Part shown: positions 1-11,200 of the stretch, in pieces | Numbering within the stretch: the first letter of the stretch is position 1 | Layout: every line of letters begins with the position of its first letter | Origin: Chimonanthus salicifolius | Lineage: Eukaryota; Streptophyta; Magnoliopsida; Laurales; Calycanthaceae | Length of the DNA: 64,000 bases | Direction of reading: 5' to 3' | NCBI GenBank assembly: GCA_013350335.1 | Contig: CM023540.1 | Span: forward strand, 44,003,222-44,067,221 | Translations under genes and position numbers: made by a program | The notes under the pieces: model-generated | Told to the model about the DNA's origin: nothing | The model's database searches: none | What the model saw: only the letters and a program-made list of their open reading frames with translations

Positions 1-3000
1 AGGGATGGGCTAACATAATTGAGAATGCATAGAATGCAATGTAAATGCTAAGAAAGCCTTGTTTGATTTCTCCAAAGTAAAAGTGTGACCACTCTCCAAT
101 GTCAATCCCAAACATGAAAATAATGAATTACGGTTGATCTGATCCACTATGTGATACGTAAGCAACTGAGAGCATTGTGCCTCAACTCGATCAAAAGATA
201 CATTGTGTCTCATCCATTTATATTAAGGATGATAGATAAATTGTGTCAATTGTTGGAGACCCTTGGGAAGGGTTGAGATAAATTATTGTTGAATTTAATT
301 GGGTTAATATTGTGAAAAAGGGCGTCATTGGACTTTGGATAATAAACCACTATGAGAAGGGTTGGAATGAATTGCAAGGCCTAAGAATATGTTAAATAAA
401 TCCGACGTGTATATCTCAGGGTTGGTGTGTAGTCCATGTCCCTAAAATAACCCAATGTGATGAATATGTTGAATGTATGAAACGTAATAGAATGTGCTAT
501 GCTGCTATCATTGTGTAATTATGGTCATCATGTGATTATGCCATATATGTTGCCCTTATAGTTGTGATTATGATCCATTTTGCATTACTCACTGATGCAT
601 GCCTAGGAGGTTATATACGATGTGAGTATAGGATGTTGAATTAATGGGCATGATGAGATTGAGAATCACTAGTGTTGAGATTAGACCCAAAGGATATATA
701 GGACTTGTTGATGTGTCTTTCCCTTGTTTGGGCCCCACTAGTAGTAGTCCCTACTCCCTAGAGGAGATTGTTGTGACAGGGTGATGATTAGATCAAGGAA
801 CCCTATTGGAACGGTGGCGTAGGCTATGGGACTTGGTCCTGTAGGGTTGCCGTCGAGGAGTATAGCTCCTCACATGCTTCGCATTGTAAGTCGCTCTCAC
901 GGCTGTTGTGGTTGTCGTTGAGGAGTATAGCCCCTCACATGCTTCGCGTTGTAGGTCGCTCTAACGACTATTTTGTACACTTGGTGTGCAGTATTACGCA
1001 GGGTTAGATACTTGTGAGCCCTACTTGGGCGGTACTAACTTAGTAAGACGTATTGCGGAGGGTTAGATACTTATGAGCCCTATTAAGGCGGTACTAACTT
1101 GGTAAACCGTATATCGATCACCTTAGAGTTGACTTAATCACCAAAATGGTGAAGGGATGCACGGTGTGGTAGATTGGATGTGTCTCCTGTAGATCTCCCA
1201 CTTTGTAAGTCCTGGCCTATATCTCTCAAGTTTGACAGCTTGTTTCATAGAGGTGTCCTTGAGTGGACATTGTGATGCGGAGCATTCCACACTCCACGTT
1301 CTTTGTTTTCTAAGTTCAGTTTACTTTATTTTTAGAAAAGGATATTAATGTAATTTGTTTTTTAGTTTCTTATTTGGGGTAAGGTCTTATCATATAAACC
1401 CCCTCTCTTGTAAACTGATGCCATCGATGAATGACATAAAATAGTTGTTCTTCCACAAGCATTGTGCGAGAATACCTTGGAGCGAGTCCTCAGAAACTCT
1501 GGTGAGATATCGGAGGGGCGAGAGGCTTGGCGTGAGGCCATCCTTTCATCTTCTTTAGGTACATACCTTTCTTCTTCTCTTTTCTTCTCCTTCTCCTTGC
1601 TTTACCCTCCTCTGGAAACCCTTCCATTTCTCAGATCTACACTGCCGTGAGACCCAAAACCCTCCCTATTGCTGCCGTTACCTTCCTCCCACCCTTTAGG
1701 TCCTTCCGCCGTCCTCATGTCCTTTGTTCTCGGTTGTCCCAAGCCTTTGACAGCCCTGCAAGTCATCGCCTCCACCTTAGCCTCATCCCTTGCTACCGTA
1801 AACTCCATACCCCTTTTCCATCTAAACCCATTGCCTCCCTTTCTCCGTGCTTCCCCTTCTTCCGTCGCAAGAGAAAAACAGGGGCCTTTACTGCTACCGT
1901 AAAGCCCTAATACATCTCCCTTTTCCTTTTATTCTTATCCCCTTTGCCCTTACTTAACACACATTCGGTGGTTAAGCCGGCCACTTGAGGAATCCCGCCT
2001 CGTGTGGATTATTATTTAATTAGTTACATTGGATTTCTGGATTTCTTTATTATTTACAGCTTATCATATTATTTCATTGTTAGTCTATTAATATTAATTT
2101 TACTTTCAGCCCAAATTTAGTCTAGGGTGCATTATTTTCATCCCTTTTAATTTTTAGGGACACATTAGGCATTTAGGGTCACCCTGTTAGTTGTCATGCA
2201 TCACATTGTGTTCACATTGATGAGGTTGATAGTAGGACAATGTTGCATAGCATGATTTATATTCCATTTTATACATTATTATAATGTGGGTTCATCCCTC
2301 ACGTGATATTGATATTGAGACATGGTATGGGTGCGTCCCTCAAGTGATTATGATGTTTCACTGCCCATTACAGAGAGGTATTCTGTACAGTAGAGTCGGC
2401 TACAGAATCTTGGTCCCGTATCGTTGCCATTGAGGAGTGAGTCCCTCACATGCTATGTGTTGTAGGGCGCTCTCACGGCTATATAACACATTTGATGTGC
2501 GTTGATGCGTAGGATTGGATACTCATTTACCCCATGGAGATGGTACTAGCTTTGTAAGGCGTGGTCCTGAACGCCTTAAAGCTTGACTGAGTCACCCATG
2601 AGGTGAAGGGATGCAGAGCGAGGTAGAATTGATCACGTCAGTCGTGAGTCTCCCGCTTAGTAAGTAATGGGCCCTAAGTCTTGCTAGGGGTCGTGGTATG
2701 TTTACGATTTCATATTATTGCGACAGTCACGTAGTGATTCATGCGAGTGTTGTTCCTACTGATAGAAGATCTCATGGTAGATGATGTGTTCCCTTGATGA
2801 GTTATGCCCATGGATGGATTATACCCATGGAGGGATTATATTCATGGATGACTTATACCCATGGATAGATGATACTCACTGATGGAGTGTTGTTACCAGG
2901 GATGGATGATTAGTCACATGGATGTTGTTCCCATGGAAGACATATTGGATTCATGCCCAGGTATTGGTTATATGGTAGGCATATTGGCCCCATGATAGAC

Positions 3001-3622
3001 ATGTTGGTCCCATGGTAGATGTATTGGTCTCATGGTGGACTTAATGGTTCCATGGATAGATATTATTCCCATGGATGGTTATCCTCATAGAGGGCATTGT
3101 GAGCATGGATGTATATTATTACCGTGGATGGATATTCTCACGGAGGGCATTGATTCTACAGGTGATTGGACCCATATTTAGAGTATTGTCTCCGAAGAGG
3201 GATGTAGTACTTATGTTCGTGTATAGGTCCCATGGTTGATGTTTAATCCCATGAGTGACATAGACTCCATGGTTGACGATATTCTCATGGTTGGTATAAA
3301 CCTGTGATTGGCTAGACCTGTGATGGGTGAGACATGTTTTATTGATGAGGCCCATAGATGGGCACTAGAATGTCCTAGTAGTGACATCATGAATAGCACT
3401 ATGTTAATGCTATGAAATAAGTGAAATTAGAACTACGAAGATCTGATCTCCAATGGAGTACATAGGCAGCTGATGATTCAGCTCGATCAACCCAATGGTC
3501 CAATAAGTCCTAGGATCCGCAGGGATCTTGTTACACGTGTGGGTGTCACGTGTTTGGACTATGAATGATGCATGCAATATATATTCTTGTTTCTCACGTG
3601 CCCATTGGGTCGGGGCGTGACA
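1..3622 (+). repeat. LTR-derived non-coding repeat, Gypsy (Tekay/Del-like), 5' limit not seen
   Basis: No gene is visible. The block ends at 3612-3622 with GGGGCGTGACA, the kind of 3' LTR terminus also seen on the solo LTRs at 19967 and 46016 in this window. Two stretches, about 800-1240 and 2370-2680, are diverged direct copies of one another; both contain a GAGGAGT..CCCTCACATGCT motif followed by CTCTCACGGC and a GGTACTA..GTAAG motif. This suggests two partial LTRs of one family in tandem or nested. The family assignment is inference; I saw no gag or pol, and no target duplication could be paired because the left end may lie outside the window. The short open frames at 10-213 and 1462-1910 have no recognisable features. 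Confidence 0.5.
2780..3350. repeat. Degenerate CCATGGATGG-type minisatellite
   Basis: About twenty imperfect units of roughly 24-30 bases built around CCCATGGATGGAT or CCATGGTAGAC follow one another inside the LTR-like block. Units differ in length and sequence, so this is an old array. It shows no coding potential. Confidence 0.7.
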
Positions 3623-5258
3623 TGGAGAAACATATCCTAGGGGCTAGAGATTGGGAATTAGGTAGGCTAGGGAAGGTTCGGTAGTAGTGAAAGCATTGGT
3701 GAGGTTAGGAAATGGCGGGGGAAGGATCGGTGTGGTCTTTCAGGCTAGGATCAGACTCCTAGTGGGGAACGGAAATACGGTGTTGTTTTGGAAAGACAAG
3801 TGGGTGGGGGAGAGACCAGTTATGGAGTCATTTCTTAGATTGTTTAGAGTTGCACTAAATCAGGATGCACTTATTAGTGAATACTATAATGAAGTCAATG
3901 ATGCACCTCTATAATGAAGTCAATGATGCACCTCTGTGGTCTACCCCTTTAAAAGGACCCTAAGAGGTTTTGAGGAGGACCTCAACCTTGATCACTCTCT
4001 TAGGGACACTAAGTTGTGGTTTGAGGATGTAGACAAATGGATATGGTCCAAGGATCCATCTGGATCCTTCTCAGTAAAGTCAATCCTTGAATCAGTATAT
4101 GCTGCAAACCTGAATCCACTACCCTTGAGCAATCTTGCTTGGAATAACAAGGTACCCCTAGAATCCAGATCTTTATGTGGGCAGCTATAAAGAGGAAGAT
4201 CTCAATAAGGCACTAAGACATAATCTTAGGAGAAAGGGGTATCCTCCCAGAAAGTGCTTCGAAAGTGTGTACTTTGTGTGGGGAGGAAGACGAGACAAGG
4301 GATCACTTACTGAGTGATTGTTGGCTCACGTGGGTCCTAGAGAGGCATGGAGGGAGTGGTCGCAGAGAGAAGGTGGGGGGAGGGTGGGGTCTCCCTTTAG
4401 GGGTAGGGATGGCATGGAGGTTAGTACCACCTGCGATCTCGTGGGCTATTTGGAAAGAACGAATGGGAGGATCTTTGAGGATAAGTGGGGGACCTTAGGA
4501 GAGGTCTTCGAGAAAGCGAAATGGAATTTGACAGGATGGCTATCTATTTGTAAGGAGTTCTCAAGGCTGGCCCCGGTAGACTTCTACTTACCATGGGAAG
4601 GGTGTATGAGGGAAGTTGGGAAAGAAAAGAAACCCAAGGTTGATTGGGTAGTGCCACCCCAAGGCTTTCTAAATTTAACGTGGATGGGGCAGCAAGAGGT
4701 AAACCGGGCCCGACAAGAATAGGAAGAGTGTTGCATGATGATAGAGGTAGGATGTTATTAGCATTTTCTGAGCCCTTGGGTATCATGGAGTCGAATGAGG
4801 CGGAATTGAGAACAATCAGGAGAGCGCTTCATATTTGGTCTAGGTTTGGGAATGGTAAGCTTATAGTCGAAGGTGATTCGACTAATGCCATCTCCTGGGC
4901 TAGCAATAGGAAAGTCCCTACCGTGGAAATTGGTTACCATTTTCAGGGACATTAGGAGGTTTTGTAGGATCGGAGATATCATTTTCACACACACTCCTCA
5001 GTTAGGTGAACAGTATTGTTGATTTTCTAGCAAGGGTGGGAATAAAAAAACATAGACCCGCAATTGAGCTGCTCTGATCACTATTCTCATTGGGGGTGTG
5101 TGGAGATGGGTCATAGCATATCTATGTTGATGTAGTGTATTGTGCATAGAGTATTTTTAAACTGATAGCTATGTATACCTCTCCTACTACGTAGTCTATC
5201 TCATTTGTACCCTCTACATTATTTAATGAATTTATTTGTTACTAGTTTCAAAAAAAAA
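3623..5258 (+). mobile_element. 5'-truncated L1-type LINE, ORF2 C-terminal half, broken
   Basis: Three plus-strand frames, joined by frameshifts, read as the end of a plant L1 ORF2. The piece at 3687-3914 has the GNGNTVLFWKDKWVG motif seen after the reverse transcriptase domain. The piece at 4265-4330 has a CTLCGEEDETRDHLLSDC zinc-finger motif (zf-RVT). The piece at 4644-4955 is an RNase H-like domain with FNVDGAARG, SNEAEL and VEGDSTNA. A 24 bp tandem duplication near 3888-3935 causes one frameshift. The copy ends in a short A-run at 5250-5258. The reverse transcriptase core and endonuclease are missing, as expected from 5' truncation. It abuts the LTR end at 3622. Confidence 0.85.
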
Positions 5259-5261
5259 TGC

Positions 5262-5545
5262 TATCACCTAGGCTAGTGGAAGAAAGAATCCACCTTGGTT
5301 AATTTGCATTTTTAGGGATATTAAAAAGTTTTGCAAGGGCAGAATTGTGGACTTTAGATATGTTAGGCACTTGGCAAAAGATAGGTGTCGAAAAGCATGA
5401 GTTCTCGAGCTTTTGTAATGGGTGTATTGGGTTTAGGAGGTTCCTTTTTTTTTTTTGGTTTTCTCCTATATGGAACTTCTAGTTCATGTACCTTTTCTTT
5501 TTTTGAAATAATTTAATATTCTACTGTTTTTGTTTTGGAAAAAAT
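5262..5545 (+). mobile_element. Second LINE 3'-end fragment
   Basis: The frame reading RKNPPW..IFRDIKKFC resembles the end of the RNase H region of the LINE just upstream (RKVPTVE..IFRDIRRFC, across a frameshift). It is followed by a T-rich 3' untranslated region and an A-rich end near 5540. It is a short, diverged remnant. Confidence 0.5.
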
Positions 5546-6160
5546 TAAAGAAATGGTTGTCATTGTCAAATGAAATTTATATATTGAATTTCACTTTTAC
5601 TATCTTTAGTTGTTGTACTATTTCATTATTTTATCATTTCCATTAGCATTAAATGTAATCATCTTTTTATATAGGTTCACCATTAGGTAGTGCTTTATTT
5701 CCTTTTTAATTAGAGAACAATGATATGAAATCTATTGATTTTTCAATTTTAATGAATTTATATAATTTTATAGTTGATCTCCCTAATTGTAAATGGTAAA
5801 GTTTACATTTTGCAAAATTTAATTTAATAAGTTTCTCGTTTTTAAATTCATTGACTAAGAATATCCTTTTAACAATTGTGTTTTGTCTTTTAACTTTTTT
5901 AGTGTTTCCCGTTTGTTTGTTTAGTTTTTAAGCTCATCATAAATCTATTATCTAATACTTTAAAGCATCATCATCATTTGACAAAATCGCATCTATCTAG
6001 GTAAGTTTTTGGGTTCTACTTCTCCATTTGACCCACTCATAAAGCATACATTCAATCACTCCACTATCCATCATGTATTTCTTTATCCCTTCTCTTCATA
6101 CTTTCAGTCATCTATCTCTAATCCTTGTGTTTGTGATCTGAAACCTCTCAACTCTAGATC
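5546..6160. other. AT-rich sequence, nothing recognised
   Basis: I see no open frame of note, no splice-linked exon and no clear repeat boundary. It lies in the last visible intron (or 3' flank) of the minus-strand MATE gene. Confidence 0.5.
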
Positions 6161-6162
6161 AA

Positions 6163-6645
6163 TGTTGTGAAAATCGAATCGTATCGTAAATCGTTAATAC
6201 ATCTTGAATCGCAAATCGTGCATCGTAAATCGTAGAATCGTAAGATTCATAAGTGTTTTCCTTAAAAAATATTTAATATATGAAATAACATAAAATATAT
6301 CTAAAATATAATAACATGACCAATTCTCTAATTTTCTTTCAATATTAAGTGAATTCTATATAATTAGTTCATTAGAGCTCAAATTTCAATGCTTGAACTC
6401 CCAAAAGTATAAGATCAGTATATAATCCGACTATAATGTGAAAAGTCAATAATGAACTAAAAAACCCTCAAAAATTTGAGAGGTCTTAAATGATCATTAA
6501 CTCAAACCTTAAAAACCATTAAAATGAAATGTTTCATACTTTCACACTCCTAATAACCCCATAATTCTATTATTTATACGAATCGTAAGATTTGTTGATA
6601 GACGAATCGTAAGATTTGTGAATCGTAACATACGAATCGTGTAAT
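6163..6645. mobile_element. MULE-type element of the AATCGTA family, diverged or partial
   Basis: The left end reads ATGTTGTGAAAATCGAATCG and is followed by repeated AAATCGTA/GAATCGTAAG units. It closely resembles the left ends at 13728, 15601 and 20977. The right side at 6575-6645 again has GAATCGTAAGATTTG units but lacks a matching terminal inverted repeat, so the copy is probably truncated or eroded. No coding sequence was found. Confidence 0.6.
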
Positions 6646-7262
6646 CTCCTGTCTTCTACTTACATGACTAAACCACCTCAATGAGTTTCCCTCGTTTTGT
6701 CATCGATTGAAGCTAGTTTTAAATTGTCCCTAATATAGTTATTTCTAACCCTATCTTTTAGAATTAATCCATTCATCCAACATAACATGCACATCTCAGT
6801 TACCCAACTTTTTCTATTCGTTTTTCTTCATTGCCCAACACTTTGCTCTAGGGTGCATTGCAGATTTAATTATTGTTTTAGAAAATCATCCCTTTAAGCA
6901 ATGTGGGACTCTTTTCACAAAGAAATCCACTTGTCTACATTTTTCCGACCTTGCTCCCATCCCATTAGTTATATCTAAATCAAATCCTTCATGAGATTCT
7001 ACCATAGAGCCAAATTACTTAAACCTATGCAGTGTGATACCAAGTCATTTCCAATTTTAATCAGATCGCCCTCCCTGTCTTCTATTCCACTAAAGTAAAA
7101 CTCCATATATTTTGATTTAGTTATACTAATGTTTAGATCATTTTTCTCAAAAGTTCTCCAACAAAATTCCAACTCAATTCTTTAAATATTTTTCTAGAAT
7201 AATAGGTTTATCATTTTTATTTTTCAAGTCATGAATCTTAATCATTAAAATTCTTTTTACTT
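6646..7262. other. Intron or flank, nothing recognised
   Basis: AT-rich sequence without a recognisable coding segment or repeat terminus. Confidence 0.4.
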
Positions 7263-7271
7263 TTTAATATA

Positions 7272-7438
7272 TGGGATTGATGGGGACACCCCCTTTTTAA
7301 AAAGGAAATCCTCTAGTCTCTTTTTAATAAATGACAAAAATACTAGTTTTGAAATGCATAATCATCTTTGCGTCAAAATTATATTAGGGGCAATTTTGTC
7401 ATTTAAACAAAAAACACTAGGTGTCCCAATCAATCCTC
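7272..7438. mobile_element. 167 bp MULE-type MITE
   Basis: The element is flanked by an exact 9 bp direct repeat TTTAATATA (7263-7271 and 7439-7447). Its ends are inverted: TGGGATTGATGGGGACACC on the left and GAGGATTGATTGGGACACC read inward from the right. A 9 bp duplication is typical of Mutator-like transposition. The left end (GGACACCCCCTTTTT) resembles the right end of the fold-back element at 33352-34842. The right part holds GGGGCAATTTTGTCATTT, similar to the AATTAC..TGCCC block in the larger elements. Confidence 0.8.
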
Positions 7439-7447
7439 TTTAATATA

Positions 7448-8225
7448 TCTACTTTATAAAATTTCAAATTTCGGAAACTTCTTTTCTTTTTCATCTTTTA
7501 AAAAATTTAGTGATCTTTATTTTTCACTATTTGAGCCCTACAAATTGCACTGATTTTAATGTTGGTGCTTGAGGGGAGGGATTAGGAGGGAGGGGGAGGT
7601 GGAGAGGGAGGTAATTTTCTCAAACAAATATATGCTTATAGCCATACAGGACCATCCTATAGGCCCACGTGAGGCCTCTTTTCAACCCATCAACCATTTC
7701 ACATATAATTGGATATGTCAAAACTTTCATCCCAGTCACAATTCTACCGTTTAATTGAACCCCAATTTTCAGTGCCTCTTCACAGTTGACTTTTGAGACA
7801 TCAAATTTGAGCAGTGGACTATGGTTTTTTGTAGAATTGGCAGGTGCACTAATGTATTATGGTTTATCTCACATGTAAAGTCGGACTATTTTGGTCAACA
7901 ATGACTAATGTGTATCACAAAATTTGTGCTAATTTCTACTTGCAAAAAACAGTGAGAGCATATGCTCCCCTCCTGAGAAATTGTGACCATTTCTAGCACC
8001 ATGTGCCTCTCTCACAAGATTTGCTTGTATGTTTCTTAGCTTACTTGTCCTTTCCTTTTTTTTATTAGTTCTCAGCTTGAGTATAGACATCAAGATATCA
8101 ATGGCGGTGATAAGCAATATCTTATTATCAAAACAAATGGCACTAGATAAAATGGTCAACAGAATGATTAAGTAACAAAAGCCAAGCAAACAAACAATAA
8201 GAAAATGACATCATATTTTTGATAC
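7448..8225 (-). other. Intron 5 of the MATE gene, proximal part
   Basis: This follows the 5' splice site at 8225 (GTATCA on the minus strand). I looked for the next expected MATE exon (containing GMKDSWGP in Arabidopsis homologues) between 8225 and 1 and did not find it. The open frame at 7929-8189 shows no MATE similarity and is treated as chance. Confidence 0.5.
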
Positions 8226-8281
8226 CTTGCACTTTGTGCAACCAAGCCAACAAGAATTGAAGGCCATGCTAACCCTCGAAT
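8226..8281 (-). CDS. DTX46: MATE gene exon 5
   Basis: The exon has 56 nt, with acceptor TTGGTAG and donor GTATCA. It encodes [18 protein letters not shown] and ends in phase 2, as expected for a following (S)LGMKDSW exon. That exon is not found in the window. Confidence 0.9.
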
Positions 8282-11200
8282 CTACCAAGAACAAAGCTCA
8301 TTGTTAACAAAGAAAATGAAATTGAAAACCTAAAAAAAAAAAAGTTTTGCAGCAGATCAATTGCCATAGTTCTCAACAAAATATCATGGAAAGAACAAAG
8401 AACAGAATCTCCACTACTATAAAATTCTGAAGGGAACTTTTTCGTCCATTCATACAATATTGCAGCACTCTGTGCACATATTAACCAAGTCATTTGGACA
8501 AGCGAGTCAAACATAGAGCTTTCAAACAGATCCATCACCACCCAAATTGGTGGGCCCACCCCTAGGTGCACATGGGTGCACACTGTAAGGGATGTTTGGG
8601 TGATCGTCATATTTTGATTGTAACTAAAATTCTTCTACATGTTTTGTGCAGGTTCCCTGTTCGCAGTTTCACCCATAAAAACATTCATTATTTAATTACA
8701 ACTAATAAAAAACAATAAAAAGGTTTTAGTTTGGTGTAATAAACCTGAACATATGTATTGGCAGCAGGTACCATCTGCAAGTTCTTTGGTCCAGTAAAAG
8801 CTGAAAAAATGTAGGTTTATATAATCATATACTCAGTTTAACCCATGGACATCAGTATGTGAAGAAAGTAAAATATCCAGAAACATGACAGAAGTCTTTC
8901 TTGAGGCAACTACAACTAACCATGCATCTAATATTATTTAGATTTGAGCAACCAAGTAAATACCAGACAATTCTTAAACTTCTTATTAATAAAGCATATT
9001 CATTTTCAGGATATTTCAAAAATACCAGGCATCATTTGCTAAGCAATGTAGTTCATATCAACATTAAAAATGCAAGTAGTCTTTAATCAGACAGGGCGTC
9101 TACAACCATAAACCCATCTGAGACCCATTAAAGTTACTGGAAAATTAAGATGGAGTGAGGGGTATTAGGCCCCATAAATTTTTTTCTAAAAGAAGCATGG
9201 GGTGAGGGCACAGGTTCTAGTAAGTACCTTTTTTAACGAAGTAAAATAACATAAGTATTAAACCTAAACTAACTTGATGAACATGTAAAATTGCACGTAT
9301 GTGCACTAACAAAGTGAACACTCTAAGACCTGTTCCGGAAAAAGGAAACCTCAAGGCATCCAATCAAATACAGGAGCATCATCAAAGCCTACTTTCACCA
9401 GCAAGAGACCAACCCAGAATTTCACTGAAGAGGTTCTGGAAAATGTTCAGAGGCAAGACTGCTCTTCCTCTTGCATAACTTCTACGTAACAAATAATGAC
9501 TCTTGCTTATGCTTGATTTTGGAAGGGATGAGAAGATATAGAAGCCCTTTTGAGATGCAATTTCAATGAAGATGAGTTTGATATTTCCTAATAAAAATAG
9601 CTTTGAAGGTCATCATTTTTTATGGAAGGAAACTTCATAAATAAAAAAATTAAAAAGGAAAAAAGAGAGAATCAAGTAGCTACACAAGAGTAAGTCCTTG
9701 AAAAGGTACACTTACCCAAAACTTCTCCCACGTGAGTGCTACAAAATAGTCTTTCTAAAGTTGGCTATATTTGTGCTTTAGGAATAACCCCTCTTGGCAA
9801 GACCATAATATATATAACATTGCTCGTTAGAGGCATGCATATAGGATTCTCTTTTGAAAGAGTTTGGCTTTGGGACAGAGACCTGTTTTATTGGATTTCC
9901 TTTGGTTGTTCTTTCTTTTGGAATTTGGAGAAATCTCTTGTAGATAAGATTACGAGTGGGGTGCTTGACACACAAATCATCTCATTTTTCTCTCTATTGG
10001 ATTATTAGTAAAGCCAACTTCCTTTTTGCCCTTGGATGTAGACATCACCGCCAAAACAAGAGAGAGAGAGAGAGAGAGAAAGGGATAGATCACCGCCAAA
10101 ACAAGTAATGTTAACAAAATTGATCCATAAGTTCCTTTTTGCCCTTTGAGTTCTCGAAGTCCCATGGTACGTCCACAAGGTTAACAAAATTGATCCATAA
10201 GTTCCGGGCAAAAGAGCATCTAACTGAGAAGGTGATCGACAATTTCCTCCAATGATCCATGAAGAGGATAACTAAGGTCCTCTTCAAATCGCAGCAAACC
10301 TCTCCTCTCAAGGTTCATTCTAGTGAGAATATTTCCCTTCCCTTCAATGCACACCACATAAAGGTTTGAACCCTTGGAGGAGCTACACTTTTCCAAGCTA
10401 GACTAGATGTTGTGGAACCCAATTTGGGAAAGTTGACCCAGATTATTTCATTACTTGTAACTAGATTAGTGATTGATGTAAATTGATTCTTTCCTTTTAA
10501 GCCACCTTGATTGGCTCCATGTATTCTATTTATAAAGCTATGTACTCCTCTCCAAAATACAAAATACAATAGAGAAACTCTCTCCATTATCTTCTCTTTT
10601 CCTTTTTTACTTTCTACATGGTATCAAAACCAGAACAATCAGTTCCTGTTCTTTCCTCTTCTTTCAGAGAGAGTTTTTTCTGCATTTTGTGAGTAGTTCA
10701 TCCCATCTGTACGGGGCAATTTTGAGTTTGAAAGCTTGAGGAACCCTCTTCAACCTGTTTTTGGTCTCGTTGAAACAAGGAGGACCAAACCCAATCTATG
10801 CCAGAACTCCAGTTCCTGGTTTCGTTTCTAAGAGGGGGCTCATCCTTCTTACTCGAACAACTTTGCTTCGATCTGCTTCACCAGAGCTCAAGCCTTGACG
10901 AAACCCTACCTCAGAAATCGCCCTGGCCCACTTACCTTTGCCTAAGGTTGGCCTAGGGTTTCGGTCCACAATGGACCGCTTTCTGATGTTTTTGGGTTCG
11001 TTCTCAACAGGCGGCATATCAATGCGTCTTCTGCAACATTGGCTTCGATCAGGCTCCACTGGGGCCACCGATCATGCTCCAACTTTGACCTGGTCTTCGC
11101 CCCTCACCCACCTACCTTCGCCTAATGTTGACCTTAAGTTTCAGTCAATGCTGGGGCCCATTTTGCTGGTTTCCAAGGATTGTTGCAGGGACGCCTGAAA

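Noticed and set aside
7929..8189. Minus-strand frame right after exon 5 as an exon 6
   Set aside because: Its sequence does not match the expected GMKDSWGP segment, and the exon 5 donor at 8225 lies between them.
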